Part shown: positions 1-7,599 of the stretch, one piece after another
How positions within the stretch are numbered: position 1 is the stretch's first letter
How the letters are laid out: every line of letters starts with the position of its first letter
Source of the DNA: Caldifarciminota bacterium
GTDB taxonomy: Bacteria; Hydrothermota; Hydrothermia; B15-G9; WFZT01
DNA: 33,257 nucleotides
Assembly: GCA_015489415.1 (NCBI GenBank)
Contig: WFZT01000243.1
Coordinates: 1 to 33,257 of the forward strand
Direction: 5' to 3'
Program-made: the position numbers and the translations under genes
The notes under the pieces: generated by a model
Seen by the model: the letters and a program-made list of their open reading frames with translations, nothing else
What the model was told of the DNA's origin: nothing
Database searches by the model: none

Positions 1-444
1 CAGAAGGGGAAAGAGACATATATAGAGCTGGAGGTGCCGGAGGAGATGTATGTGGAGGATTCAACGGTGGTGCTTGAGGTGGAGAAGGAGAGTGGGCCAG
101 TGGCGGTGTTAAATGAGATATATGTATTTGGGAAGCCAATAGCTGGCAGTGGACCGATGAGTGAAGAGGAGGTAATGCTAATCCCTGAGACGTACAGGGT
201 GATGTCCATAAGTCCGAATCCAATGAGGGGGAGGGGAGAAATAGTGCTTGGGATACCGGAAGATGGGAAGGTGAGAGTGGACTTGTACAATATCGAGGGT
301 CGGAGAGTGAAGGAATTGTTCAACGGAATGGTGAGGAAGGGATACTATCGAGTGAGAGTAGAGGGATTAGAGAGCGGAATGTACTTTGTGGTGGTGAGAG
401 GTGAGCATGGGAAAGCGATGAAGAAGATGATGGTATTGAGGTAG
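1..444 (+). CDS. C-terminal part of a secreted protein with T9SS-like sorting domain (5' truncated)
   Basis: The reading frame is open from base 1 to the TAG at 442-444, so this is the 3' end of a longer gene cut by the window edge. The first in-frame ATG at 34 is internal. The last roughly 80 residues look like a Por/T9SS type A C-terminal sorting domain: an SPNPMRG motif, a beta strand leading to DLYNIEGRRVKEL, then GYYRVRVEGLESGMYFVVV and a basic C-terminus ending KKMMVLR. In Bacteroidetes-type bacteria this domain directs a periplasmic cargo through the type IX system, and it is removed or linked at the surface. The cargo domain itself lies outside the window. The PorV/PorQ-like gene at 28519 fits this secretion route. 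No T9SS core gene is present here. Confidence 0.8.
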   Translation, partial: QKGKETYIELEVPEEMYVEDSTVVLEVEKESGPVAVLNEIYVFGKPIAGSGPMSEEEVMLIPETYRVMSISPNPMRGRGEIVLGIPEDGKVRVDLYNIEGRRVKELFNGMVRKGYYRVRVEGLESGMYFVVVRGEHGKAMKKMMVLR

Positions 445-453
445 GAATTTTAG

Positions 454-490
454 AAGGTGAGGGCGGGGCCGAAGGCCCCGCCCTCACCTT
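454..490. terminator. Perfect 17-bp hairpin after the T9SS cargo gene
   Basis: Arms 454-470 and 474-490 are perfectly complementary around a GAA loop, 9 nt after the stop codon. The stem is GC-rich (GGGCGGGGCC core) and its outer part contains CCCTCACC, a word also found in the other intergenic palindromes here. No run of T follows, so it may act as a 3'-end stabiliser or a repeat element rather than a classical intrinsic terminator. Confidence 0.55.
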
Positions 491-686
491 AATATCGATC
501 CTCAACTTACCTCTCTTTCTGTTTAACAGTTACCTCCAAAAATTCACCCTCTGCGTTCAAGGAAGCATACCTGAAATCCTTTTTGCCCCCTGTGTCATGT
601 TAAACCGGCAAGAAAATCCCCATGAGCGTGTTAGAAAAAATTCAAAGCCTTTAATTTTTAATGAAAAATTTGCCTCCCACCTTGTT

Positions 687-719
687 CCTCTCCCCACGCA
701 CAAAGTGCATAGGGAGAGG
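687..719. repeat. Intergenic palindrome (CCTCTCCC / GGGAGAGG type)
   Basis: Outer arms 687-694 and 712-719 pair perfectly. The inner part pairs imperfectly (698-701 with 705-708) around AAA. The preceding AT-rich stretch and CCTCCCACC resemble the flanks of the elements near 7300 and 18300. Confidence 0.6.
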
Positions 720-823
720 ATAGTAGGGCGAATTTTCGAACGAGCTCACGGTTGTGTCTTGGAATTTTGCCGGTGGTTGCAATTCTCGAGGATGTTCAGG
801 GCGTCTGGAGGATTTCAAATTGA

Positions 824-854
824 GGGGCCCCGCGCACGAAGTGCGCGGGGCCCC
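824..854. repeat. Perfect 14-bp GC palindrome
   Basis: Arms 824-837 and 841-854 are perfectly complementary around GAA. The stem is all G/C except one A/T pair. It lies 20 nt before the -35 box of the import operon, so it could insulate that promoter from upstream transcription. Confidence 0.6.
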
Positions 855-874
855 CTCCCACCCAAAAAGTATCA

Positions 875-902
875 TTGACATCGTGCGGGGTTTACTTAAA
901 AA
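875..902 (+). promoter_or_regulatory. Probable sigma70-type promoter of the import operon
   Basis: A perfect -35 box TTGACA at 875-880 is followed 16 nt later by TAAAAA at 897-902. The predicted start is near 909, giving a leader of about 100 nt before the first start codon. Confidence 0.5.
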
Positions 903-908
903 TGTAGG

Positions 909-1004
909 AAAAGCTCCGAGCCTGCTTACCTAAGGCGGAAGCTATGGTGGTAGGCCGATAGGGTAGAGTTGGAAACGGCTTTGCCTCCCGTGCTTGGAAA
1001 GGAG
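909..1004 (+). ncRNA. Candidate structured mRNA leader (possible riboswitch) of the import operon
   Basis: The leader between the predicted transcription start and the ATG at 1010 has features of a cis-regulatory RNA. CTCC at 914-917 can pair with GGAG at 1001-1004, which is the Shine-Dalgarno sequence. GCTTACC at 924-930 can pair with GGTAGGC at 949-955. Closing the outer stem would hide the ribosome site. The class is not identified: it does not match the core words I know for cobalamin, TPP, FMN or SAM-I switches. The CTCCGAGCC start and GG-AAAGGAG end faintly recall the Moco/Tuco RNA, but that is memory only. Confidence 0.35.
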
Positions 1005-1009
1005 TGTCT

Positions 1010-2287
1010 ATGATAAAAACTTCAAACCTAACTTTCAGATACAAGGATAAAGAAGCTCCCCTTCTCAAGGATGTAACCCTAACCTGGCAAGGTCCCGGAA
1101 TTTTTGAGATTGCCGGTGTTTCTGGCAGTGGAAAGACCACCTTCATCCATCTTCTCAATGGAATCATTCCCCACGTTTATTCAGGCGAAAGGGAGGGCTA
1201 TGTTGAGGTTAATGGAATAGACCCATGGAATGTACCTATGAGAGAGACCTCGCGCCAGGTATCAACGATTCTTCAGAATTTTGAATTTCAGTTATTCAGA
1301 AATCTGGTAGAGGAAGAAGTAAATCTAAATGATCCCCTTGCCCAAAAGCTAAACGTCACCCGGCTAAGGGGACGAAGAATCAGGGAGTTATCCGCTGGGG
1401 AAAAGCAGAGAGTCCTGATCCTTAAAAATTTACAGCGTAAGAAGGATATTATCCTGTTTGATGAGCCATTCTCGAGCCTTGACCCCTGGGGAAGAAAAGA
1501 ACTTATGGAAATAATTCGAGAAATTGATGGATTGGTTGTTATCTCTTCCCACGCATTTCGCTTTCCAGATTCTGTGAAGTACGTGATTCACGAAAGGAGA
1601 TTTGTAAGGCCAGAAGGTGATTTTAAAGAATACGGTGTACTCGTATCTCCGTACGATTTTCAGCTCCCAAAGACTTCTCCTGATGGAGTTCCCCCCATTC
1701 TCTCCCTCATTGATATCCATTTCTCCTATGGAAAAAGAAAGGTTCTTGAGGGGGTAAATCTCAATCTTTACCCCGGTCACATCACCGGAATTAGTGGCGC
1801 AAATGGCGCTGGAAAAACCACCCTTGCGACACTTATAGCAGGCTTTTTGAAGCCCCAGAAGGGGAAAATTTTCTTCAGGAATAAAGAGGTAAAAAAGCCA
1901 CTTGCGGGCAAACATGTGGGAATGGTCTTTCAGAATCCCTATGCGCAGATTTTTGGATTCAGAATCAAGGATGAGCTCGAAATAAATCCGGCACTTCGGG
2001 ATAATCTGAAAATTCTTGGACTAAATTTCGATGAGGGGGCAAAAATTCTGAGACTCTCGCGGGGAGAGCTTATGAGGCTTGCCATTGCTGCAGGTTCCTT
2101 CCACGACGTGATAATTTTTGATGAGCCAACAGGTGGACTTGATTATTTAAGCCTTGAGCATTTTGTTGGATTTCTTGAACACTTGAAAAAGAGTGGAAAG
2201 GCCATTCTTATCCTCTCACACGATCTTGAATTTCTGGACAGTGTTTCTGACAGGAGAATGATGTTCAAAGGAGGAAAGCTTATATGA
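1010..2287 (+). CDS. ECF-type ABC transporter, fused double ATPase (CbiO/EcfA-like)
   Basis: 425 residues with two complete ABC ATPase domains in one chain. Domain 1 has Walker A GVSGSGKTT near 36-44, signature LSAGEKQ near 126-132 and Walker B IILFDEP near 147. Domain 2 has a Walker A ending NGAGKTT near 261-270, signature LSRGE near 350 and Walker B VIIFDEPTGGLD near 367-378. Energy-coupling factor importers use two such ATPases on the cytoplasmic face, here supplied as a fusion. The ATG at 1010 is preferred because AAAGGAG (998-1004) lies 5 nt upstream. The in-frame GTG at 1004 overlaps that ribosome site. The stop overlaps the next start by ATGA, so coupling with the membrane components is likely. 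Confidence 0.88.
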   Translation: MIKTSNLTFRYKDKEAPLLKDVTLTWQGPGIFEIAGVSGSGKTTFIHLLNGIIPHVYSGEREGYVEVNGIDPWNVPMRETSRQVSTILQNFEFQLFRNLVEEEVNLNDPLAQKLNVTRLRGRRIRELSAGEKQRVLILKNLQRKKDIILFDEPFSSLDPWGRKELMEIIREIDGLVVISSHAFRFPDSVKYVIHERRFVRPEGDFKEYGVLVSPYDFQLPKTSPDGVPPILSLIDIHFSYGKRKVLEGVNLNLYPGHITGISGANGAGKTTLATLIAGFLKPQKGKIFFRNKEVKKPLAGKHVGMVFQNPYAQIFGFRIKDELEINPALRDNLKILGLNFDEGAKILRLSRGELMRLAIAAGSFHDVIIFDEPTGGLDYLSLEHFVGFLEHLKKSGKAILILSHDLEFLDSVSDRRMMFKGGKLI

Positions 2288-2856
2288 ATTACAGGAAAGT
2301 AGCCTACATCGCTGTATTTGGTGCATTGTGGGGACTCTGGGAAATGTCAGCTGGCTCAGTCGTTCATGCCCTCAACCTACCTGTTAAAGGTGTCATTATG
2401 AGCAGTGTAGGGATTTTCATCCTGCTTGTTGGTAGAACCTTTGTGCCAGAGGCGGGTAGTAGCTTTACTATAGGTGCTATTGCTGCTACGCTGAAGATTT
2501 TCTCCTTTGGCGGGATTGTTCTATCTCCTTTTCTTGCCATACTCATTGAGTCCAGCCTTGCCGAGATTTTCCTTACCCTTACGAGAAGTTCATTACCCGG
2601 ATATATATTTGCAGGTGGGACTGCGGTTATGTGGTCACCTCTGCACAGACTTCTTATACAGGGACTGATTTTTTCAAGTAGAATTTACGAGTTTTACCTT
2701 CAGCTATTAAAGCAAGCCTCGCGGTTGTTACACATTCCTGAGTCCAGAGCAATCCTTCTCTTTGTCGCCTATCTCCTGTTTTTATTCATCTTGGGCAGCC
2801 TCGTTGGACTGGCTGCTTATTTTATCGGAAGGACCTTAAAAAGGGAGGTTAGATGA
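2284..2856 (+). CDS. Small integral membrane protein, probable ECF S (substrate-binding) component
   Basis: 190 residues, very hydrophobic, with about five or six membrane segments and a basic C-terminus (GRTLKREVR). It lies between the fused ATPase and the EcfT-like gene and overlaps both by ATGA. That is the place and size expected of an energy-coupling factor S component, which binds the vitamin or metal ligand in the membrane. I do not recognise a family with a known ligand, such as BioY, ThiT, RibU or CbiM. The N-terminus has a WGLWEMSAGSVVHAL segment, and several glycine/alanine-rich helices follow. The S-component role is inferred from context and topology. Confidence 0.6.
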   Translation: MNYRKVAYIAVFGALWGLWEMSAGSVVHALNLPVKGVIMSSVGIFILLVGRTFVPEAGSSFTIGAIAATLKIFSFGGIVLSPFLAILIESSLAEIFLTLTRSSLPGYIFAGGTAVMWSPLHRLLIQGLIFSSRIYEFYLQLLKQASRLLHIPESRAILLFVAYLLFLFILGSLVGLAAYFIGRTLKREVR

Positions 2857-3455
2857 GTAAAAAAGGCCTTGTTACAATACTGTTTTTCTCTGTTTTTGTG
2901 CTTCAGTACTTTATACATGGCGCTATTTTCTACCTGATTTCTGTGCTCTATCTTTTGCTTGCATACATTCTGGATAAAGGAAGTTTGCGCGTTCTGAAAA
3001 AGAAGCATTTCTGGATTTTCGTCGCCATTATTGTGATTTCTTATCCCCTCGTAATGCCGGGTAAGGACGTTTATATCTTTGGGATTCGACTCCTATCAAA
3101 AGCTTATCTCTTTGTCAGTATAAGGATGGCTGTTATTGGAAGTGTTGTATTTATCTGGATTGCTGTACTTTCGCACACACTATCTCCGCAAGATATTGCA
3201 AGATTTTTCAAGCACCTTGGGCTAAAAGGTATCGGTCTTTATCTATCTATAGCTTTCAACCTGATTCCGTCCATGGAGGAGAGTATAAAAACCACCTATA
3301 TGGCGATGCGTCTAAAGGGTGGTCTGGAATTCTCCTTTTTAAGGTGGAAACTCTTTGCCATCACAGTTTTGAGAAATGTCATACTGATGGCGGAGAATCT
3401 GAGCATCGCTCTTGCTCTGGAGGGTATAGAAAATGATCTGGATCATAACGGGTGA
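2853..3455 (+). CDS. ECF transporter T component (EcfT/CbiQ-like)
   Basis: 200 residues, with four or five hydrophobic segments in the N-terminal two thirds and a cytoplasmic-type helical end. EcfT proteins couple the ATPases to the S component through two short Ala-Arg-Gly-like motifs. Here the corresponding places read MAMRLKGG and ALALEGI, recognisable but diverged from the usual ARG form. The gene starts inside the ATGA that ends the S-component gene. Its own end overlaps the next gene by 23 nt, so the five genes are probably translated together. Assignment rests on length, topology, the coupling-helix pattern and neighbours. Confidence 0.7.
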   Translation: MSKKGLVTILFFSVFVLQYFIHGAIFYLISVLYLLLAYILDKGSLRVLKKKHFWIFVAIIVISYPLVMPGKDVYIFGIRLLSKAYLFVSIRMAVIGSVVFIWIAVLSHTLSPQDIARFFKHLGLKGIGLYLSIAFNLIPSMEESIKTTYMAMRLKGGLEFSFLRWKLFAITVLRNVILMAENLSIALALEGIENDLDHNG

Positions 3456-3954
3456 TAAAAGAAGCGGGAAGACGACTCTTCTGCGGCAGCTTGTTGATAA
3501 GCTGGGCAGTAATGGGGTCAAAGGTATAGTAGCCCCTTCGGAAGAAAGGGATGGTAATGTGGTTGGGTACGATGCAATTGTTCTGCCGCTGGGGAGAAAG
3601 GTCAGGATTGTTTCAAGAAAAGGCATGGGGGAGAAGGTGGGCAGGTTTGTCATGCTGGAGAAGGGGAAGCGTGAGGTCATGAGGATGCTTTCCGGGGAGC
3701 GGGAGAATCCCGATCTTTTTGTTTTTGATGAGTTCGGGCCACTTGAGCTAAGGGGCAAAGGACTAAGGAGTATATTTGATGAATTTTTAAAAAATGGGGA
3801 GATGGTGGTAGTTGTGGTGAGAAGAAGTTTGCTTTCGGACTTCATCCGCCTGATCAGAGATGAAAAACCGTACAGAATCATCGAGGTAGGAACCGGGAGG
3901 GAGCATGAAATGATAAGCGAGGTGGTAAAGATGATGGGAAGGAGGTCATCATGA
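3433..3954 (+). CDS. THEP1-like nucleoside-triphosphatase (DUF265 family)
   Basis: 173 residues. The N-terminus MIWIITGDKRSGKTTLLRQL contains the Walker A GDKRSGKTT. A Walker B-like DLFVFDEFGPLELRGKG lies near residues 95-111, matching the DEIGPLEL pattern of THEP1-type NTPases. These are small P-loop enzymes that hydrolyse NTPs in vitro, and their cell role is poorly defined. The gene is embedded in the import operon, overlapping the T component by 23 nt and the TonB receptor by ATGA. A role in uptake or handling of the imported ligand is therefore suggested, but this is inference. A nucleotide-kinase function is an alternative. Confidence 0.72.
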   Translation: MIWIITGDKRSGKTTLLRQLVDKLGSNGVKGIVAPSEERDGNVVGYDAIVLPLGRKVRIVSRKGMGEKVGRFVMLEKGKREVMRMLSGERENPDLFVFDEFGPLELRGKGLRSIFDEFLKNGEMVVVVVRRSLLSDFIRLIRDEKPYRIIEVGTGREHEMISEVVKMMGRRSS

Positions 3955-5786
3955 TTGCATTAATGATAGTGCTATCTTTACTGAAACCTGATACCATACC
4001 AACAGTTGATGAGGTAATTGTAAGGGCAAAACGAGAGCCCATTGCAGCTCTCTCGGGTGTGAAGGTGATAACGGATACAACGCTCAAACATGCCAAATCT
4101 CCCGATGAAATCCTGAAAAATCTTGCGGGGCTTTATGTCTCTTACAGTGGGAAAATGGGTGCTGATCTCATAATTCATGGTTTTGATACACGTGAGATTT
4201 CCATCCTTGTTGACGGTATCCCCGTGAGCTTCCCCTACGATGGGACATTTGATATCTCGCAGTTGCCAGTCTCGGATCTATCTGCAATAAAGATATACAA
4301 AGGTGTTGGAGCTGACCTTTTCGGACCAAATGCCATGGGAGGAGCCGTTAATTTTGTCACACTATCCCCATTCAGCGGAGTAAAGACCGTGAGCTTTGGT
4401 GTTGGGAGAAATTTAGATAAATTTGCCAGCCTGACATATTCTTTTGTTGGTAGCAAAATCGGAGTACTGCTATCTGCAGGATACGCAAGGTCTGATGGAT
4501 TCTACCTTTCAAGCAAATTTTCACCAGCTGAGAATGAAGATGGTGGTGTAAGGGATAACTCATGGTACAAAAAGGGCCACCTTCGGCTAAAGATTGGCTA
4601 TAACTCAGGCAGGCTTGGCAATTTTTATGTGAATGCGGGGTTTATCAACAACTCAAGAGGTGTACCGACGAGGACCTTCGGCCGTCCAAGATACTGGAAG
4701 TTTCCCATATGGCAGGAAAAACTTCTGAAATTCTCCCATGAATACATTGGAGAAAGGCTAATGGTCCGGTCAAACCTTTATTACGACGGCTTTTACAATG
4801 TACTCAAAGCCTATAGAGACCCGGATTTCACCGTGCTAAAATGGTCAAGCACCTACGATGACTACACCATCGGAACTAATTTTTATGTCGATTCCAGGAA
4901 TTTATCCATGGCTGCGGGACTAAAAAAGGACGTGCACCGTGAGCGTGGAGATTCCAATGAACCGTGGAATGAGGTTAAAGGTTTAAACGGCTCTCTTGGC
5001 CTGAATGCCCAGACCCCATTCCATGGTGTAACTTTTGCCTATGGAACCAGCTTCAATTTTCTTAAAACTTATGCACAAGAAAGTCGAACCCTCACCGCAA
5101 TTAATCCTTCTTTTGGCGTTACAGGAGAGCTTTCGAGCGTGATATGGAAGTTTTCAGTAGCTATTCGCTCCCGATTCCCCACACTCAAAGAGCTCTACTC
5201 AAGCAGAATGGGCAGATACTACCCAAATCCCGATCTTCATGCAGAGAGGTCTCTAAATCTAAGTCTGGGATTTTCTAAAAAAATCGCGAATTTTACCACT
5301 GAACTCAATTTCTTCGACTCTGAGCTGAAGGATATGATTGACAGGGTTAAAGTGGATAGCCTGTATCAGATGCAGAATATAAATCGTGCGAGATATAGTG
5401 GAGCTGAGCTCTCAGCGAAAAATGGATTCATCAATCTTGAATACACTCTTATGCGCGCAAGGAATCTCTCCAATGACAGGAAGTTTGATGAATTAGAATA
5501 CAGACCTGAGCATAAGCTGAATTTCGGGGTGAGTATTCCATTTGTTTATGGCGTAAAGCTCCATGGTGAGCTGAATTTTGTGGGTAAAAGATACTATATT
5601 GATCGGGACTCCCTCAAATCCCTTCCACCATACACCGTTTTCAATCTTTCTTTCTCAAGGTCTATTGGAAGGGCAAAACTCGATTTCTATGTTGATAATC
5701 TGTTTGATGCCAACTACGAAAGTGAAGCCGGATATCCAATGCCTGGCAGGTATTACAGGTTCAATATAACTGTCAATTTGGATTAA
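3951..5786 (+). CDS. TonB-dependent outer-membrane receptor
   Basis: 611 residues. A short hydrophobic start (MIALMIVLSLL) can serve as the export signal. VDEVIVRAKRE just after it resembles a TonB box. Residues about 35-135 form the plug domain, with DEILKNLAGLYVSYSG, LVDGIPVSFPYDG, IKIYKGVGADLFGPNAMGGAVNF and other landmark phrases. The rest is a 22-strand-type beta barrel ending in an aromatic-rich strand (RYYRFNITVNLD). A GGAGGT site lies just before the ATG, which overlaps the NTPase stop. These receptors pull scarce ligands such as cobalamin, haem or siderophores across the outer membrane using TonB-ExbBD, absent from this window. Cotranscription with an ECF importer suggests one ligand for both membranes. 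Confidence 0.9.
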   Translation: MIALMIVLSLLKPDTIPTVDEVIVRAKREPIAALSGVKVITDTTLKHAKSPDEILKNLAGLYVSYSGKMGADLIIHGFDTREISILVDGIPVSFPYDGTFDISQLPVSDLSAIKIYKGVGADLFGPNAMGGAVNFVTLSPFSGVKTVSFGVGRNLDKFASLTYSFVGSKIGVLLSAGYARSDGFYLSSKFSPAENEDGGVRDNSWYKKGHLRLKIGYNSGRLGNFYVNAGFINNSRGVPTRTFGRPRYWKFPIWQEKLLKFSHEYIGERLMVRSNLYYDGFYNVLKAYRDPDFTVLKWSSTYDDYTIGTNFYVDSRNLSMAAGLKKDVHRERGDSNEPWNEVKGLNGSLGLNAQTPFHGVTFAYGTSFNFLKTYAQESRTLTAINPSFGVTGELSSVIWKFSVAIRSRFPTLKELYSSRMGRYYPNPDLHAERSLNLSLGFSKKIANFTTELNFFDSELKDMIDRVKVDSLYQMQNINRARYSGAELSAKNGFINLEYTLMRARNLSNDRKFDELEYRPEHKLNFGVSIPFVYGVKLHGELNFVGKRYYIDRDSLKSLPPYTVFNLSFSRSIGRAKLDFYVDNLFDANYESEAGYPMPGRYYRFNITVNLD

Positions 5787-5790
5787 AATA

Positions 5791-5831
5791 TAGGGGGTGG
5801 CTCTCCCGCTTCGCGGGAGAGTCACCCCCTA
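5791..5831. repeat. Very strong 19-bp hairpin directly upstream of carA
   Basis: Positions 5791-5809 pair with 5813-5831 around a TTC loop. All pairs are Watson-Crick except one G-T wobble (5800/5822). It sits 5 nt after the receptor stop codon and only 5 nt before the carA start. It may end the import operon transcript, or it may be a palindromic repeat: the loop region CGCTTCGCG also occurs in the palindrome at 18368-18394. No T run follows. Confidence 0.65.
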
Positions 5832-5836
5832 ACAAA

Positions 5837-6949
5837 ATGAAAGCAATCGTTGCATTTGAGGATGGCTCATACTATATCGGACGTGCATTTGGCTCATACA
5901 CCGATGCGCGTGGGGAAATAGTTTTTAATACCTCAATGAGTGGCTATCAGGAGATACTCACCGACCCCTCTTACAAAGGGCAGGTGGTCTTGATGACATA
6001 CCCCTTGATTGGAAACTACGGGATAAATGAAGATGACCTCGAATCGAGAAGGCCCTGGATTGAAGGATTTATCGTAAAAGAACTCTCAAAGCATTATTCG
6101 AACTACCGGGCCACGGGAGACCTTTCCAGCTTTCTCAACACCTATGGAATTCCAGGAGTTGAAGGTGTGGACACCAGAGCAATAACAAAGCGCATCAGGG
6201 AGAAGGGAAGCATGCGTGTCTATATTACCACGAAAGACATTTCTCCTGAAAAGGCAGTGGAAGTGGCGCGGGAAATTCCGGATATCAAGGGCAGGGACCT
6301 CGTGAAGCAGGTTACAACCCAGGAGCCCTATCTTTTTCGGGAAGGTATGTGGAACGGCAAAACTTACGAAAAGCCCACACGATGGAAATATCGGGTGGTT
6401 GTCTATGACTTTGGTGTGAAGAAAAACATCCTGAGAATAATGAATTCTCTTGGAATCGAGACCTTTGTAGTGCCTGCCAGTACTCCGTGGCAGGATGTGC
6501 TTAACATGAAACCACACGGAGTCTTTCTTTCCAACGGTCCGGGAGACCCGGAGCCCCTCAAATATGCTATTGAGAATGTCCGCAATCTAATAGGGAAGCT
6601 GCCTATTTTCGGAATCTGTCTCGGTCATCAGATCTTGTCTCTTGCTCTCGGGGGTAAGAGCTATAAGATGAAATTTGGTCATAGAGGGGCTAATCATCCT
6701 GTTAAGAACCTCGAGACCGGGCATGTGGAAATTACTGCCCAGAATCATAGCTTTGCCATTGAAATAAAAAGCATGGAGGGACTCGCTGAAATCACCCACA
6801 TAAATCTAAACGATGGCACCCTTGAAGGTATCAGAGACAAAGAGCGTAAATTCTTCACTGTTCAATACCACCCGGAAGATTCACCCGGTCCCCATGATTC
6901 TATATATCTCTTTCAAGAATTCTACAACCTGATCGAATCTACTTTTTGA
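5837..6949 (+). CDS. carA: Carbamoyl-phosphate synthase small subunit (glutaminase)
   Basis: 370 residues, the usual CarA length. The N-terminal CPSase small-chain domain starts MKAIVAFEDGSYYIGRAFG and carries the NTSMSGYQEILTDPSYKGQ signature. The C-terminal class I glutamine amidotransferase domain has the nucleophile in GICLGHQ (Cys261) and the His-Glu pair in YHPE (His345, Glu347). The SNGPGDP motif is also present. It releases ammonia from glutamine for CarB, which makes carbamoyl phosphate for pyrimidine and arginine synthesis. carB is not in this window, so the pair appears unlinked here. No Shine-Dalgarno sequence is visible, because the hairpin at 5791-5831 occupies the place where one would sit. 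Confidence 0.96.
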   Translation: MKAIVAFEDGSYYIGRAFGSYTDARGEIVFNTSMSGYQEILTDPSYKGQVVLMTYPLIGNYGINEDDLESRRPWIEGFIVKELSKHYSNYRATGDLSSFLNTYGIPGVEGVDTRAITKRIREKGSMRVYITTKDISPEKAVEVAREIPDIKGRDLVKQVTTQEPYLFREGMWNGKTYEKPTRWKYRVVVYDFGVKKNILRIMNSLGIETFVVPASTPWQDVLNMKPHGVFLSNGPGDPEPLKYAIENVRNLIGKLPIFGICLGHQILSLALGGKSYKMKFGHRGANHPVKNLETGHVEITAQNHSFAIEIKSMEGLAEITHINLNDGTLEGIRDKERKFFTVQYHPEDSPGPHDSIYLFQEFYNLIESTF

Positions 6950-7273
6950 GCATACTTAGAGAAGTGCAAGTTCGTAAGATCTTGAGTTATGGAACTTCCC
7001 CTCCCCGGGGAAGGGAGAGAGTTTTATTCTCGCTTAAACCAGCAGGGACGTAACCTTTGCGTGAAAGCCAAGAATTTCCCCTCCTCCGTTCGGGAAAGAG
7101 AGGTTAGGAGAGAATGGGGAAAGAAAAGTGGCTTAAAATATTAGAGAATTTGCCGTTTTTAAGCATAAATCATGGGTGAGTGGGGAATTTTTAAAAATAT
7201 TCTACATCAAATGCAAGTTCAAAAAAAACTCTACCACAAGCGGAACTTGTGGGGATAGGCAAGGGAGAGGGCT

Positions 7274-7338
7274 TTCCGCTTGAAAAAATTTAAGTTGTAG
7301 GCCCTCACCCCAACCCTCTCCCGCGGAGCGGGAGAGGG
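7274..7338 (+). repeat. Dispersed palindromic repeat unit, copy A
   Basis: The unit begins with TTCCGCTTGAA, runs through an A/T-rich stretch to CCCTCACCCCAACC, then forms a perfect 11-bp hairpin (7314-7324 with 7328-7338, loop GGA) with CTCTCCC/GGGAGAG arms. The same order of parts is seen near 18407 and, inverted, near 20192. Confidence 0.75.
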
Positions 7339-7350
7339 AGCTTAATCTTT

Positions 7351-7423
7351 GCTTGAAAGGAATTTTTAAAATGTGACCCCCTCACCTTTATCCCCTCCCC
7401 GCAAGAATTTATGCGGGGAGAGG
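7351..7423 (+). repeat. Dispersed palindromic repeat unit, copy B
   Basis: Starts with GCTTGAA and an A/T-rich segment, then CCCCCTCACC. It ends in a 9-bp hairpin (7395-7403 with 7412-7420) whose loop region AGAATTTA is nearly identical to that of the inverted copy at 20114-20146. It follows copy A almost directly, giving a tandem pair. Confidence 0.75.
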
Positions 7424-7599
7424 AAGTTTTTTTCTGAGTCGAGCAGGCAAATTCTTGCCAGTGTTTCAAAAAATTCACCAATGGCCATGTATCTTGAAAC
7501 ACTTCTTTTCACCAAGAAGGATAGGACAATAATTCCCCTGCGTATCTTATGCGTGAGATGGGTTTCATGCATTATGAGTAATAGAAGTTAGTCTAAACC

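Larger units (their letters stand above)
491..874. other. Non-coding gap with two further palindromes
   Basis: No convincing gene is seen. The gap carries palindromes at 687-719 and 824-854. ORFs across it on both strands run through the palindromes and have no recognisable family or Shine-Dalgarno site. Confidence 0.6.
6950..7599. other. Non-coding gap rich in palindromic repeats
   Basis: This 650-bp gap between convergent genes carA and rsmA holds no supported gene. It contains at least two good palindromes (7314-7338, 7395-7420). Weaker relatives lie around 6995-7115, with CCCCTCCCCGGGGAAGGGAG and CCCCTCCTCCGTTCGGGAAAG. Words such as TTCCGCTTGAA (7274-7284) and GCTTGAAAGGAATTTTTAAA recur near other palindromes in the window. 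Confidence 0.65.

Noticed and set aside
597-878. Overlapping ORFs on both strands in the gap after the T9SS cargo gene
   Set aside because: They run through two GC palindromes, have low-information translations and no start signals.
1004-1009. GTG at 1004 as start of the fused ATPase
   Set aside because: It overlaps the AAAGGAG ribosome site that correctly positions the ATG at 1010.
6950-7599. CRISPR-like array suggested by repeated short blocks
   Set aside because: The repeats are palindromic, unequal in length and unevenly spaced, with no constant spacers or cas genes.
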